A stretch of DNA of 64,000 nt from Acidimicrobiales bacterium (GTDB lineage: Bacteria > Actinomycetota > Acidimicrobiia > Acidimicrobiales > Aldehydirespiratoraceae), in the NCBI GenBank assembly GCA_033344915.1, contig JAWPML010000001.1, forward strand, positions 844,369-908,368, given 5' to 3'. The notes under the pieces were generated by a model. That model searched no databases and had not been told where the DNA came from. It was given only the letters and a program-made list of their open reading frames with translations. Position numbers and translations under genes: made by a program. This document shows, piece by piece, positions 35,601 to 42,431 of the stretch. Each line of letters starts with the position of its first letter. The first letter of the stretch is position 1.

Positions 35601-35743
35601 GGGCCGGGACCCACGACTACTCCTACGTGACCCGGGCGACGACCCCCGGCACGTTCGTCGTGCCCCCCACCCGCGCGGAGGAGATCTACGCCCCCGAGGT
35701 CTTCGGCCGCTCGTCCTCCGACATCGTCATCATCGAGGACTGA
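29633..35743 (+). CDS. Alpha-2-macroglobulin family lipoprotein without thioester motif
   Basis: Very large surface lipoprotein, 2036 residues, of the bacterial alpha-2-macroglobulin family, thought to trap proteases in the envelope. Start GTG 29633; signal peptide HRKITWTLLILALLAGSC with the lipobox Cys at about residue 17, then a Pro/Asp/Glu linker. It carries repeated MG-type beta domains, an ELELPDSLTRYRLMAVAADG segment typical of the A2M domain, and a C-terminal alpha-helical barrel. At the position of the CxEQ thioester the sequence reads DYEYRSADAHASR, so the Cys-Gln crosslink is lost. It would trap proteases without covalent binding, or do something else. Bacterial A2M genes often lie beside pbpC; there is none here. 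The neighbours are unrelated lipid genes. Confidence 0.9.
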   Translation: MHRKITWTLLILALLAGSCAGDDGGASDPDDPDEPDPVDDPVPTPPGRADRSPGPLSVKLSEGESAGPAPAGEITAVAGDPLDQQAIADVLARLPEWVDDPADRVAFNRPAESIPPPIVGDQLDRPFPADGGDPPPPVDSGPLSVLRVQPSESVGLAPFVSLTFDQPMIALGTVDQTDAADVPVRIEPAIPGSWQWIGTRTVRFEHDRDIFDRLPMATNYTITVPAGTESATGGVLAEDHVVTFDTPPPSVQRLWPSHDSLDLDTVFLATFDQRVDPDEVLSVTTMEADQQAVELRLATDNEIDGDEALTRRIDQATEGTWVAFRAVESLPTDAQIQIAIGPDVPSAEGPRTADEVFRESARTYAPLRIREHSCTASEPCRPERSASIVFNNSLDAGSISAADVVIEPTLPGAFITLSSSRMRIEGPFVGDSTYDVTIPGALTDVFGQTLGEDETVTLHIDEAPPYLRSEGDFVATLDPLADGQTLPVQLRGHDEVRVRAYAVDPDDWDAARAFWALRWETATLGDPGFPELYDEVVSTGAPEGERFEARIDLEPVFGGEPGMALVVVESTTVFSRDENFWENRPVVNWVQSTTLGPDLIADNERGFAWVTDLATGLPLGGVEVELVGGQGPILTGDDGLAELVLPGPSLEGGPLVARHDGEVAIADARATAWTRDDQAVWYVVDDRGMYRPGETVSVKGWARTLDLSDDATLASWPDGERITWIARDAFNNEIASGEQVLSELGGFDFTFEIPLGANLGQSWIELRRPATPGRDGTQHAYQIEEFRRPEFEVTARAETPGPYFVDEPATVAVDAAYFSGGPLPDAPVEWWVTTRPTSYSPPGWDDFTFGPWIPWWGGPYRGGLDSSVSFGRGISAPVPGFGVETSSEQFAGSTNGTGTHFLQMDFDGDGEGLPTTVSATASVTDVNRQTWSSTTDVLVHPSSLTIGLRATRPFVRQGDGLDVEFIVTDIDGDAVAGRAATIVAERLKTQWVDGEWTEVVVDEETCSPTSAADPGVCSFVLEHGGQWRLTGTVVDDRARESRSELSVWVQGGDALPSRRLELQDATIIPDKQEYAPGDTAEIFVASPFGPANGLLTISRNGIEEVRAFEMTEADTILEVAILDEHVPNLGISVDLVGVADRAAIDGTVLPDLPAQPAYASGWVQVLVPPVTRTLDVEIAPTFDAIEPGGSTDLTVTVTDGDGAPVVGAEVLVVAVDEAVLALSGYELLDPLEIFYRPVDDRNGLQRSRDSVLLADPEDLVELAARLNEEIATRLEGTTDRFPAVDTATKGGDGLLEAADESGRSSRTSANAYRAERESLGAPPIEVRENFDALALWDPDVATGADGTATLELELPDSLTRYRLMAVAADGVDRFGSGEANITARLPLQVRPSAPRFLNFGDDFELPIVVQNLTDAALDVDVVLQTANLAIDGSAGRAVTVPANDRIEVRFPVTTESAGTARFRAAVVSATHADAATVSLPIYTPATAEAFATYGTVDDGAVIQPILAPDGVIEEFGGLEVNTSSTAVQALTDAVLYLADYEYRSADAHASRVLAIAALRDVLEAFEADGLPTPAEFDNTVANDIAALDALQNRQGAWGTWRLDDETSPYRTVHVMHALFEAADNGYDVPAQMLTDGRWALRNIEQFIPVEWSQQSRDTLVAYSLFVRGLDGDVDADKAVAIWDRHGIDFGLDALGWLWPIVEDDSIQTEIARHVENRAVETPGAATFATGYSEDAHLLLHSDRRTDGILLDALITMDPTSDLIPKVVQGLIGNQRKGRWNNAQENAFILVALNRYFDTFEAVTPDFVARVWLGDLYAAEHDFAGRSVDTQETMVPMADVVGAGDTDLVVSKEGDGRLYYRLGLRYSPADFDLEPLDRGFVVERTYEAIDDAGDVWQDADGAWHIAAGAQVRVRLTMVNDARRTNMALVDPLPAGLEAENPALATTFEEPDVHEDLERDSFGDDWLWWRRPWFDHQNLRDDRVEAFSAWLRAGTHDYSYVTRATTPGTFVVPPTRAEEIYAPEVFGRSSSDIVIIED

Positions 35744-35780
35744 CCCCGCTTCACCTGGGGTCTGACCCCCGCTTCACCTG
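35744..35780. repeat. Repeated CCCCGCTTCACCTG with embedded GGGGTCTGACCCC palindrome
   Basis: Two direct copies of the 14-mer CCCCGCTTCACCTG (35744-35757 and 35767-35780) flank the palindrome GGGGTCTGACCCC (35757-35769), the exact core of the repeat at 3373-3405. The unit lies between convergent genes and overlaps the 3' end of the GST gene. It can form alternative hairpins and may act as a bidirectional terminator as well as a dispersed repeat. Confidence 0.7.
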
Positions 35781-36442
35781 CCGTTGCGGCGGCGGAACGC
35801 GCGGTGGCGGCCGAGGTACTCGGCGGCCTGGTCGGGCGACCAGGCGACATGGCGGCCGCCCGGTCGATCGAGCGTGCGGGTCCGGTGCTCGGCGACCCGA
35901 TCGGGGATGGGTCGGTCGTAGCCGAGGGCCACCAGGCCGGGCAGGCGGAGGTAGACCGGGACGGCGATCGCCTCGGCGAGGGTCGGCCGGTCGCCGGCGA
36001 GCCAGCTGTCATCGCCGAGCCACGCGTCGATCTCGGCGAACGCGTCAGCCAGCCGGGCGACGCCGCGGTCGATCGTGGCCCCGTCGGTGCCGTAGGCGAT
36101 GGCGCCCATGGCCCGCATCAGGGTCGCGTCGAGGCGATCGACCCGCTCGCGGACCAGACCGTCGTCATCGGGGAGGAGGGCTGGGGCATCGACTCGCTCC
36201 TCGAGCCAGTAGAGCAGCGGGATCGAGTCGACCCGGAACTCGCCGCCGATCCGGATCATCGGCACCTCGAGAAGCGGCGAGTGGGCGACGAACTCCTCCG
36301 GCAGGACGAAGTCCGCGGGCCGCACCGCAGACGGCGGGACGGACACGAGGTCGTGGGCGATGCCCCGTTCGGCGAGCGCGAAGTCGACCCGGTTGACGAA
36401 GGGGCACGTCCAGTGGCCCCACAGCGTCACCGCGTCGGTCAT
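35774..36442 (-). CDS. Glutathione S-transferase family protein
   Basis: GST-fold protein of 222 residues: a thioredoxin-like N-terminus (VTLWGHWTCPFVNRVDFALAERGI, with Cys13 rather than a typical Tyr/Ser pair) and a helical C-terminal domain (RERVDRLDATLMRAMGAIAYG, then SWLAGDRPTLAEAIAVPVYL). Actinobacteria generally lack glutathione, so the natural cofactor is unclear; relatives may use other thiols or act as dehydrochlorinase-type enzymes. It forms an ATGA overlap with the larger GST-like gene upstream, which suggests the two work together. The C-terminus is next to the CCCCGCTTCACCTG repeat, whose second copy lies over its final codons. Confidence 0.75.
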   Translation of the reverse strand: MTDAVTLWGHWTCPFVNRVDFALAERGIAHDLVSVPPSAVRPADFVLPEEFVAHSPLLEVPMIRIGGEFRVDSIPLLYWLEERVDAPALLPDDDGLVRERVDRLDATLMRAMGAIAYGTDGATIDRGVARLADAFAEIDAWLGDDSWLAGDRPTLAEAIAVPVYLRLPGLVALGYDRPIPDRVAEHRTRTLDRPGGRHVAWSPDQAAEYLGRHRAFRRRNGR

Positions 36443-37467
36443 GCGAAGAGGATCTCGCACCCGGTGCCGGCGAGCAGGTCGTCGACGGTGGCCCGGTCCC
36501 CGTCGTCGAGTGCGGCGTATTCGTCGCGCAGCCAGTGCAGGCACTTGTGCTGGTACTTGAACGGCGCCTGCGAGTAGGGGTTGCCGTCGATGGTGCACGA
36601 CATCATCTCGTCGCCGTTCTCGAACGCCGCCGCGTTCGCGACCATGAACGGCGCGTAGGTGCGGCCGGCCTCGTCGAGGAGCGCCCGCGTGGTCGCGGGG
36701 ATGGCGTCGCGGTCGAGCCAGCCGTCGTCGCCGTCGACCGGCCACCAGGACAGGTCGTCGTTGCGGTCCACCCAGACACAGGTCCGGGCGCTCGACTCGA
36801 CGGCCACGGCCACGGCCTCCGGATCCCACCAGGTCAGCTGGGTCAGCTGACCGTGGAGCCCCATGTCGGCGCGGCTCGGGCGGGTGCCGAACAGGAAGTG
36901 GTGCTCGCGGAGATGGGCGTCCAGGAGCCCGAGGAGCCGCCGGTAGCTGTCCTCGATCGCCGGTCGGTTCTCCTCGGTCGAGCCGACGAGCGCCCGCCGT
37001 TCGATCTGGCGATTCGTGATGTAGGCGTTGCCGGCGTCCCACGCGTCGTCGGCGAGGGTGACGTCCGCCTGGAGCGGCAACATCTTGCCGGCCTTGTCGA
37101 TCGCACCGTCGTAGTACCAGCGGTAGTGGTACATCATCTTCGTGACCCACTCGTCGGCGAAGTCCTCGATCAGGTAGTCGACGAACGCCACGACCGGGTC
37201 GGTCGGCACCAGCGAGCGGCCCGCGTACATTCCCTCGAGCCGCATGATCTGGGGACTCGAGTCCGTCATCACCTCCGTGTACGCACCGTCGTCGTCGGGG
37301 AACGCGAGGACCGGGATCACCGGGACCGTGGGCCGGGGCAGTTCGGCCGCCGCCGGGGAGTTCTGCGGGACCCACTCGAACGGGATGTGCCGGTAGCGCA
37401 GGACGGCGCGCATCTTGCGGGAGTAGGGCGAGGCGTAGGCGCCGATGATCTTGAGCGGGTGCGTCAC
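36439..37467 (-). CDS. GST-like protein with thioredoxin-fold N-terminus and helical C-terminus
   Basis: Protein of 342 residues. Residues 5-80 are thioredoxin-like with KIIGAYASPYSRKMRAVLRYR (Ser/Cys-free active site) and residues about 110-340 form a GST C-terminal-like helical domain with FLFGTRPSRADMGLHGQL. Its length exceeds a typical GST (about 220), and the final 100 residues (SSARTCVWVDRNDDLSWWP and onward) are an extension of unknown role. It is translated first in the two-gene pair with 35774-36442. Function is not assigned beyond the fold. Confidence 0.7.
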   Translation of the reverse strand: MTHPLKIIGAYASPYSRKMRAVLRYRHIPFEWVPQNSPAAAELPRPTVPVIPVLAFPDDDGAYTEVMTDSSPQIMRLEGMYAGRSLVPTDPVVAFVDYLIEDFADEWVTKMMYHYRWYYDGAIDKAGKMLPLQADVTLADDAWDAGNAYITNRQIERRALVGSTEENRPAIEDSYRRLLGLLDAHLREHHFLFGTRPSRADMGLHGQLTQLTWWDPEAVAVAVESSARTCVWVDRNDDLSWWPVDGDDGWLDRDAIPATTRALLDEAGRTYAPFMVANAAAFENGDEMMSCTIDGNPYSQAPFKYQHKCLHWLRDEYAALDDGDRATVDDLLAGTGCEILFA

Positions 37468-37558
37468 GGGAACCTCCGGGGCGAAACTTCTGTCACCGTA
37501 ACCGACACTTGTTCGGCCGTCAGCCTGCGCCCTTTCGGTCCCGGCGAACGCCGGTCGG

Positions 37559-37564
37559 TAGGTT
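37559..37564 (+). promoter_or_regulatory. -10 box TAGGTT before xylA
   Basis: TAGGTT lies 7 nt before ATG 37572, the arrangement of a leaderless promoter; no Shine-Dalgarno sequence is visible. Confidence 0.45.
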
Positions 37565-37571
37565 CTGCGTC

Positions 37572-38903
37572 ATGAGCGACTTCTTCACCGCCGTCCCCGA
37601 GCGGATCCCGTTCGAGGGGCCCGACAGCGACAACCCGCTCGCCTTCCGCTGGTACGACCGAGACCGCGTCGTCGGGGACAAGACGCTCGCGGAGCACCTC
37701 CGGCTCGCCGTCTGCTACTGGCACTCGTTCAACTGGCCGGGCAACGACGTGTTCGGTGAGGGCACGTTCGATCGGCCGTGGCTCGATCCGTCCCTCGATC
37801 CGATGGCGGCGGCGCGGACGAAGATGGCCGCAGCGTTCGAGTTCGTCGAGAAGCTCGGGGTGCCGTTCTTCTCGTTCCACGATCACGACATGGCGCCCTA
37901 CGGCGGCTCGTTCGCCGAAGAACGGGCAGCCCTCGACACCATCACCGACGAGGCGCTCGGCCACATGGAGCGCACCGGCATCAAGCTGCTGTGGGGCACC
38001 GCCCGACTGTTCCATCACCCCCGCTACATGGCCGGCGCGGCGACGAACCCGGACCCCGACGTCTTCGCCCGCGCCGCAGCGCAGGTGGCGAACTGCCTCG
38101 ACGTCACCCACAAGCTCGGCGGGGCGAACTATGTGATGTGGGGCGGTCGGGAAGGCTACGAGACGCTCCTCAACACCGACATGCCCCGCGAGCTCGACCA
38201 GCTCGGTCGCTTCATCCACATGGTCGTGGAGCACAAGCACAAGATCGGGTTCGAGGGCACGCTGCTCATCGAGCCCAAGCCGCAGGAGCCGACCAAGCAC
38301 CAGTACGACTACGACTCGGCCACCATCTACGGCTTCCTCGAGCGTCACGACCTGGTCGACGAGGTGAAGGTCAACATCGAGGTCAACCACGCCACCCTCT
38401 CCGGGCACGACTTCGCCCACGAGATCGCCACCGCGGTGGGTCTGGGGATCTTCGGCTCGGTCGACGCGAATCGGGGCGACGACCGGCTCGGGTGGGACAC
38501 CGACCAGTTCCCGAACTCCGTCGACGCGATGGCTCCGGCGGTCTACGAGATCATCCGCGGGGGTGGGTTCGACACCGGCGGGTTCATGTTCGACACCAAA
38601 CTGCGGCGCATGTCGATCGACCGGACGGACCTGTTCCACGGCCACATCGGCGGTATCGACACCCTCGCCCGAGCGTTCCTCGTCGCCCACGCGATGTGGG
38701 AGGACCGGGCGCTCGAGTCGCTGCGGGACGACCGCTACGCCGGATGGTCGGGGGCGGAGGGTCAGGCGATCATGCGCGGGGAGCGCTCCCTCGACGACCT
38801 GCGCGACCGGGTGACGGCGGAGGACCTCGACCCGGCCCCGGTGTCCGGCGCCCAGGAGGCCCTGGAGACCCTGGTGAACCGCTACATCGAACGGGTGCGG
38901 TGA
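37572..38903 (+). CDS. xylA: Xylose isomerase
   Basis: Converts D-xylose to D-xylulose (and glucose to fructose), using two divalent metals. The protein has 443 residues, the class II length. Family motifs are clear: FFSFHDHDMAPYGGSF near residue 97 (active-site His), YVMWGGREGYE near residue 190, LLIEPKPQEPTKHQYDYD near residue 231 (Glu and Lys of the metal site), and NIEVNHATLSGHDFAHE near residue 270. It is followed directly by xylB (overlap TGATG), the usual xylose utilisation pair. No xylose transporter or XylR-type regulator is beside it, so uptake and control are located elsewhere. Confidence 0.97.
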   Translation: MSDFFTAVPERIPFEGPDSDNPLAFRWYDRDRVVGDKTLAEHLRLAVCYWHSFNWPGNDVFGEGTFDRPWLDPSLDPMAAARTKMAAAFEFVEKLGVPFFSFHDHDMAPYGGSFAEERAALDTITDEALGHMERTGIKLLWGTARLFHHPRYMAGAATNPDPDVFARAAAQVANCLDVTHKLGGANYVMWGGREGYETLLNTDMPRELDQLGRFIHMVVEHKHKIGFEGTLLIEPKPQEPTKHQYDYDSATIYGFLERHDLVDEVKVNIEVNHATLSGHDFAHEIATAVGLGIFGSVDANRGDDRLGWDTDQFPNSVDAMAPAVYEIIRGGGFDTGGFMFDTKLRRMSIDRTDLFHGHIGGIDTLARAFLVAHAMWEDRALESLRDDRYAGWSGAEGQAIMRGERSLDDLRDRVTAEDLDPAPVSGAQEALETLVNRYIERVR

Positions 38904-40276
38904 TGCCCCTTGTCGCCGGGGTCGACTCGTCCACCCAGTCGACGAAGGTCGAGCTGCGGGATCTGGACTCCGGCGCGCTCGTGGCGTCCGGGAAGGCCGC
39001 CCACCCGGCCGCCGAGCCGCCCCGCTCCGAGCAGGACCCGCGAGCTTGGTGGACGGCGATGGTCGAGGCGTTCGCCGCCTGTGGCAAGCAGCGGGCCGAT
39101 GTGGTGGCGATCGCCGTGGGCGGGCAGCAACACGGGCTGGTCGTGCTCGGCGCCGACGACGAGCCCCTGCGGCCCGCGAAGCTCTGGAACGACACCGAGT
39201 CGGCCCCGCAGGCGGCTGCCCTCGTCGACGCGCTCGGCGCCGATGCCTGGGCGAACGCCTGCGGGTCCGTCCCGGTCGCCTCCTTCACGATCACGAAGCT
39301 CGCCTGGCTGATCGCCAACGAGCCGGCGCTGGTCGACCGGATCGCGCGGGTGCTGTTGCCCCACGACTACCTGACCCTGCGGTTGACGGGTGAACACGTC
39401 ACCGATCGCGGCGACGCCTCCGGTGGCGGCTGGTTCGATCGCGCCACGGGCGGCTATCGCGAGGACCTGCTGGCCCTGCTCGGCGGCCGCGACGACTGGG
39501 CGGCGCTGCTGCCCCGGATCGCCGGACCGTGGGAGACCGTGGGGACCGTCACCGATTCGGCAGCCGTCGAACTCGGCGTCCCCGCGGGGACGCCGGTCGG
39601 CCCCGGCACGGGCGACAACATGGCTGCGGCGCTGGGGCTCGGGCTCGCCCCCGGTGACATCGCGATGTCGCTGGGCACGTCCGGCACCGTCTACGCCGTG
39701 TCGCCAACACCCACCGCGGATCCGACCGGCGCCGTCGCCGGATTCTGCGATGCGGCCGGCGGCTACCTCCCGCTCGTGTGCACGCTCAACGCCACGAAGG
39801 TCACCGACACGGTCGCCGGATGGCTGGGCCACGACCACGCCGCGTTCGCGGAACTGGCGCTCGCCGCGCCGCCCGGCGCCGACGGGGTGATCCTCACGCC
39901 GTATTTCGACGGCGAGCGCACGCCGAACCTGCCGGATGCGACGGGCACGTTCGCGGGGCTGCGCAACTCGACGACGGCGGCCGATCTCGCCCGGGCGGCC
40001 CACGAGGGTGTCGTGCGCGGCCTCCTCCACGGCGTCGACGCGCTCCGTGAAGCCGGCGCATCGGTGGACGGCACGCTGCACCTCATCGGCGGCGGGGCCC
40101 GCAGCGCGGCCTATCGGGCGATCGTCGCCGACCTGCACGGTTCGGCGATCCGGGTTCCGGACGCGGACGAGACCGTCGCGCTCGGTGCTGCCGTGCAGGC
40201 CGCCCGCGTCGTCGGTGGTCCCGATGCGACGACCGACTGGCCGCTCGGCGTCGGCGAGGACGTCATCCCCGGCTGA
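38903..40276 (+). CDS. xylB: Xylulokinase
   Basis: Phosphorylates D-xylulose to xylulose-5-phosphate for the pentose phosphate pathway. FGGY-family kinase of 457 residues: N-terminal GVDSSTQSTKVELRD (phosphate-binding), DRGDASGGGWFD (Asp of the active site), SLGTSGTVYAVS in the second domain and GGGARSAAYRAIVADL near the C-terminus. ATG 38903 overlaps the xylA stop by one base, so the two are translated in tandem. With xylA it forms the whole xylose entry route visible here. The 3' end faces a convergent gene 21 bp away. Confidence 0.95.
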   Translation: MPLVAGVDSSTQSTKVELRDLDSGALVASGKAAHPAAEPPRSEQDPRAWWTAMVEAFAACGKQRADVVAIAVGGQQHGLVVLGADDEPLRPAKLWNDTESAPQAAALVDALGADAWANACGSVPVASFTITKLAWLIANEPALVDRIARVLLPHDYLTLRLTGEHVTDRGDASGGGWFDRATGGYREDLLALLGGRDDWAALLPRIAGPWETVGTVTDSAAVELGVPAGTPVGPGTGDNMAAALGLGLAPGDIAMSLGTSGTVYAVSPTPTADPTGAVAGFCDAAGGYLPLVCTLNATKVTDTVAGWLGHDHAAFAELALAAPPGADGVILTPYFDGERTPNLPDATGTFAGLRNSTTAADLARAAHEGVVRGLLHGVDALREAGASVDGTLHLIGGGARSAAYRAIVADLHGSAIRVPDADETVALGAAVQAARVVGGPDATTDWPLGVGEDVIPG

Positions 40277-40297
40277 GATCGGGACCGCCAGGCCCGC

Positions 40298-41425
40298 TCA
40301 GGCGAGCACCTGGTCGGCGATGCGCTCCTCGCACGTGGCGCTGTCCCACCAGTTGAGCTGGAGCTGCTTGGCCCGCCGGAAGTACAGCTGGATGTCGTAG
40401 TCCAGCGTGAACCCGACGCCGCCGAAGACCTGCTGGGCCATCGCCGTGATGTCCCGGTACACCTTGCCGGTGAACAGCTTCGCCATCGGCGAGAGGCGAG
40501 CGAGGTCGTGGCCCCGGCTGTGGGCCCACGCCGCCTCGTAGACGAGCATCTTGCCGCCGTCGAGCTCGGTCCGGGCGTCGGCGAGATAGTGGGAGATGGC
40601 CTGGAACTCGGCGAGCGCCTTGTCGAACTGCTCGCGGTCCTTGCTGTACTCGGCGGTGATGTCGAGCGCGTAGTCCGCGCCGCCCATCGCCTGGGCGGAT
40701 GCGAGGATGACCGCCTCGAGCATGACCTCGTCCCAGGTGGCCCAGCCGGTCCCGGCCTCACCGAGCCGGTTGGCGACGGGGATTCGCACGCCGGCGAACT
40801 CGACGCGGAACTGGGTGTCCGACGCGATCGACATGCGCTGGTCGAGGGTGACCCCGGCGGTGTCGGTCGGCACGAGGAAGAGGTCGATGTCCGTGTCGGC
40901 CTCGCCGGTGCGGGCGAGCACGAGCAGCTGGTCGGCGGCCTGCGCGAAGGTGACGTGCATCTTGGTGCCGTCGAGGACGACGTCGTCGCCGTCGACGGTC
41001 GCCGTCAGCTGGACACCCTTCGGCGAGTAGCCGTTGCCGGGCTCGAGCCAGGCGGGCGTGATGATCGTGTCGCCGGACGCGATGCCGGGGAGCAGGTCAG
41101 CCTGCTGCTGGCCCGACCCCGCCCGGACCAGGGCGCCGGCTGCCAGCACGCAGCTCTCGAAGTGGGGAACCGGGGCCAGGGCCCGACCGAGCTCCTCGTA
41201 GATCACGACACCCTCGAGCATCGTCATGCCCGAGCCACCGTGTTCCTCGGGAACCATCAGCCCGTTGACACCGAGTTCGCCGAACTGCTGCCACAGCTCG
41301 CGGGCGACGCCGTCGGGATCGTCCTCCAGCTCCCGCACCTTCTCGAGGGGCGCAGCCTGCTGGCACACACCGCGCACCATGTCGCGGAGCATGTCCTGTT
41401 CTTCGGTGAAATCGAGGTTCAGCAT
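40298..41425 (-). CDS. Acyl-CoA dehydrogenase, last gene of the acyl-CoA operon
   Basis: Acyl-CoA dehydrogenase-fold enzyme, 375 residues, with LNLDFTEEQDMLRDMVRGV at the N-terminus, GLMVPEEHGGSGMTMLEGVVIYEELGRALAP-type helix (pattern) near residue 58, and QQVFGGVGFTLDYDIQLYFRRAK near the C-terminus. The C-terminal Glu-containing segment of the catalytic subunit is not obvious, so it may be the partner of the larger dehydrogenase (43596-44819) in the same operon. ATG 41425 overlaps the preceding stop by one base. It is the fifth and last gene of the ACAD-CaiB-MaoC-MaoC-ACAD operon. Confidence 0.88.
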   Translation of the reverse strand: MLNLDFTEEQDMLRDMVRGVCQQAAPLEKVRELEDDPDGVARELWQQFGELGVNGLMVPEEHGGSGMTMLEGVVIYEELGRALAPVPHFESCVLAAGALVRAGSGQQQADLLPGIASGDTIITPAWLEPGNGYSPKGVQLTATVDGDDVVLDGTKMHVTFAQAADQLLVLARTGEADTDIDLFLVPTDTAGVTLDQRMSIASDTQFRVEFAGVRIPVANRLGEAGTGWATWDEVMLEAVILASAQAMGGADYALDITAEYSKDREQFDKALAEFQAISHYLADARTELDGGKMLVYEAAWAHSRGHDLARLSPMAKLFTGKVYRDITAMAQQVFGGVGFTLDYDIQLYFRRAKQLQLNWWDSATCEERIADQVLA

Positions 41426-41910
41426 CAGGGTGTCCAGTTCTGGCCCTTGCGGGCCCACGGGTTGTCGTTCTCGTCGGTCGGCACGGCGACCGAGGCCGTG
41501 CAGGTACAGCAGACGCGGTCGCCGGCATCGTCGTCCGGGACCGAGACCGTGATGTCGACGTCGGCCCAGCCGCAACCGGCGTCGTCGGTGCGCACGTCGG
41601 TGACCGTGCCGGTGAAGACCATGTGGTCGTCGGGGTACACGGAGTCCCGCATGCGGAACGTCATCCGGCCGATCCGACCCCGAGGGCCGGTCCAGTCGGT
41701 GATGAACCGCTCGAACCAGGCGGCCAGGTTCGGCGTGTTCAGGAAGATGTCCTGGGTGCCGTTGCGGACGGTCGCGAACTTGTAGTCGTGGTGCATCGGC
41801 CGCCAGTCGCGGCTGGCGAGCGCGCCGAGGACGACCGTGGTGGCGGTCACGTCGTAGCCGAGCTCGGGGAGCGCCTGTCCCGCGTCGATCTGGTCGAGGG
41901 TGAGGGTCAT
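41425..41910 (-). CDS. MaoC-like hydratase, C-terminal half type
   Basis: Hot-dog-fold protein of 161 residues resembling the MaoC dehydratase family. The motif SRDWRPMHHDYKFA is the equivalent of the hydratase 2 catalytic loop (D-x-x-P-x-H-x-D) near residue 35, and FLNTPNLAAWFERFITDWTG follows. It is the second of two overlapping hot-dog genes (stop/start overlap 41907-41910, ATGA) and, like ChsH1/ChsH2 of mycobacteria, the two may form a heteromeric enoyl-CoA hydratase acting on bulky acyl-CoAs. The heteromer is inferred. Confidence 0.8.
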   Translation of the reverse strand: MTLTLDQIDAGQALPELGYDVTATTVVLGALASRDWRPMHHDYKFATVRNGTQDIFLNTPNLAAWFERFITDWTGPRGRIGRMTFRMRDSVYPDDHMVFTGTVTDVRTDDAGCGWADVDITVSVPDDDAGDRVCCTCTASVAVPTDENDNPWARKGQNWTP

Positions 41911-42431
41911 GACGCCTCCGTTCCGTCCGGCCGCCGGTAGCCGAAGCCGGTATAGCTCTCGATGCCGACGAGGTCGCCGCGCTGGTTGTGGTACTCGATG
42001 TCGATCACCCAGAAGCGGCCGGTGCCGAGCTTGGTGGTCTTCTCGTCGCTGATCGAGCGCAGCACCTGATGGTGTGAGATCACGTCGCCGGGCCGCACGG
42101 GCTCGTGCAGGATCAGCGTGTTGTCGCTCATGATCGCCTCGGGGAGGTCGAGCTTCTCCTTGAGGTCGAAGTGGACCTGGAGGGCGACCTGCTCCTCGGT
42201 GGCGCCCGGCTCCCAGCGGTGTGGTCGCATCCACAACGACAGGGTCGTCGGCGGGACGGTCATCCCGTCCGTCAACTCGTCGGCGACGGCCTGATCCCAG
42301 TACAGCGGATTGCCGTTCTCGGTGGCCGAGAGCGTGTTGTACGAGTAGCTGAGCTCCACGGGGAACGTCGCCGTCTTCGGATACTGGTTCTGTCCGATGA
42401 GGGCGGTGATGTCAGCGGGGAGATCGCTCAT
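41907..42431 (-). CDS. MaoC-like hydratase, N-terminal half type (FAS1-DH-like)
   Basis: Hot-dog-fold protein of 174 residues, similar to the N-terminal domain of the MaoC dehydratases (FAS1_DH region). Segments include TFPVELSYSYNTLSATENGNPLYWD and MRPHRWEPGATEEQVALQVHF (pattern only), with VRPGDVISHHQVLRSISDEKTTK near residue 110. The catalytic Asp-His pair is in the partner protein. ATG 42431 forms a 4-bp overlap with the CaiB stop upstream. Confidence 0.8.
   Translation of the reverse strand: MSDLPADITALIGQNQYPKTATFPVELSYSYNTLSATENGNPLYWDQAVADELTDGMTVPPTTLSLWMRPHRWEPGATEEQVALQVHFDLKEKLDLPEAIMSDNTLILHEPVRPGDVISHHQVLRSISDEKTTKLGTGRFWVIDIEYHNQRGDLVGIESYTGFGYRRPDGTEAS

Noticed and set aside
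30617-35614. 1665-codon open frame antisense to the alpha-2-macroglobulin gene
   Set aside because: It mirrors the GC-rich third positions of the real gene; its product is rich in Arg, His, Gly and Asp with no family motifs and no ribosome site. The plus-strand protein has a signal peptide and A2M motifs.
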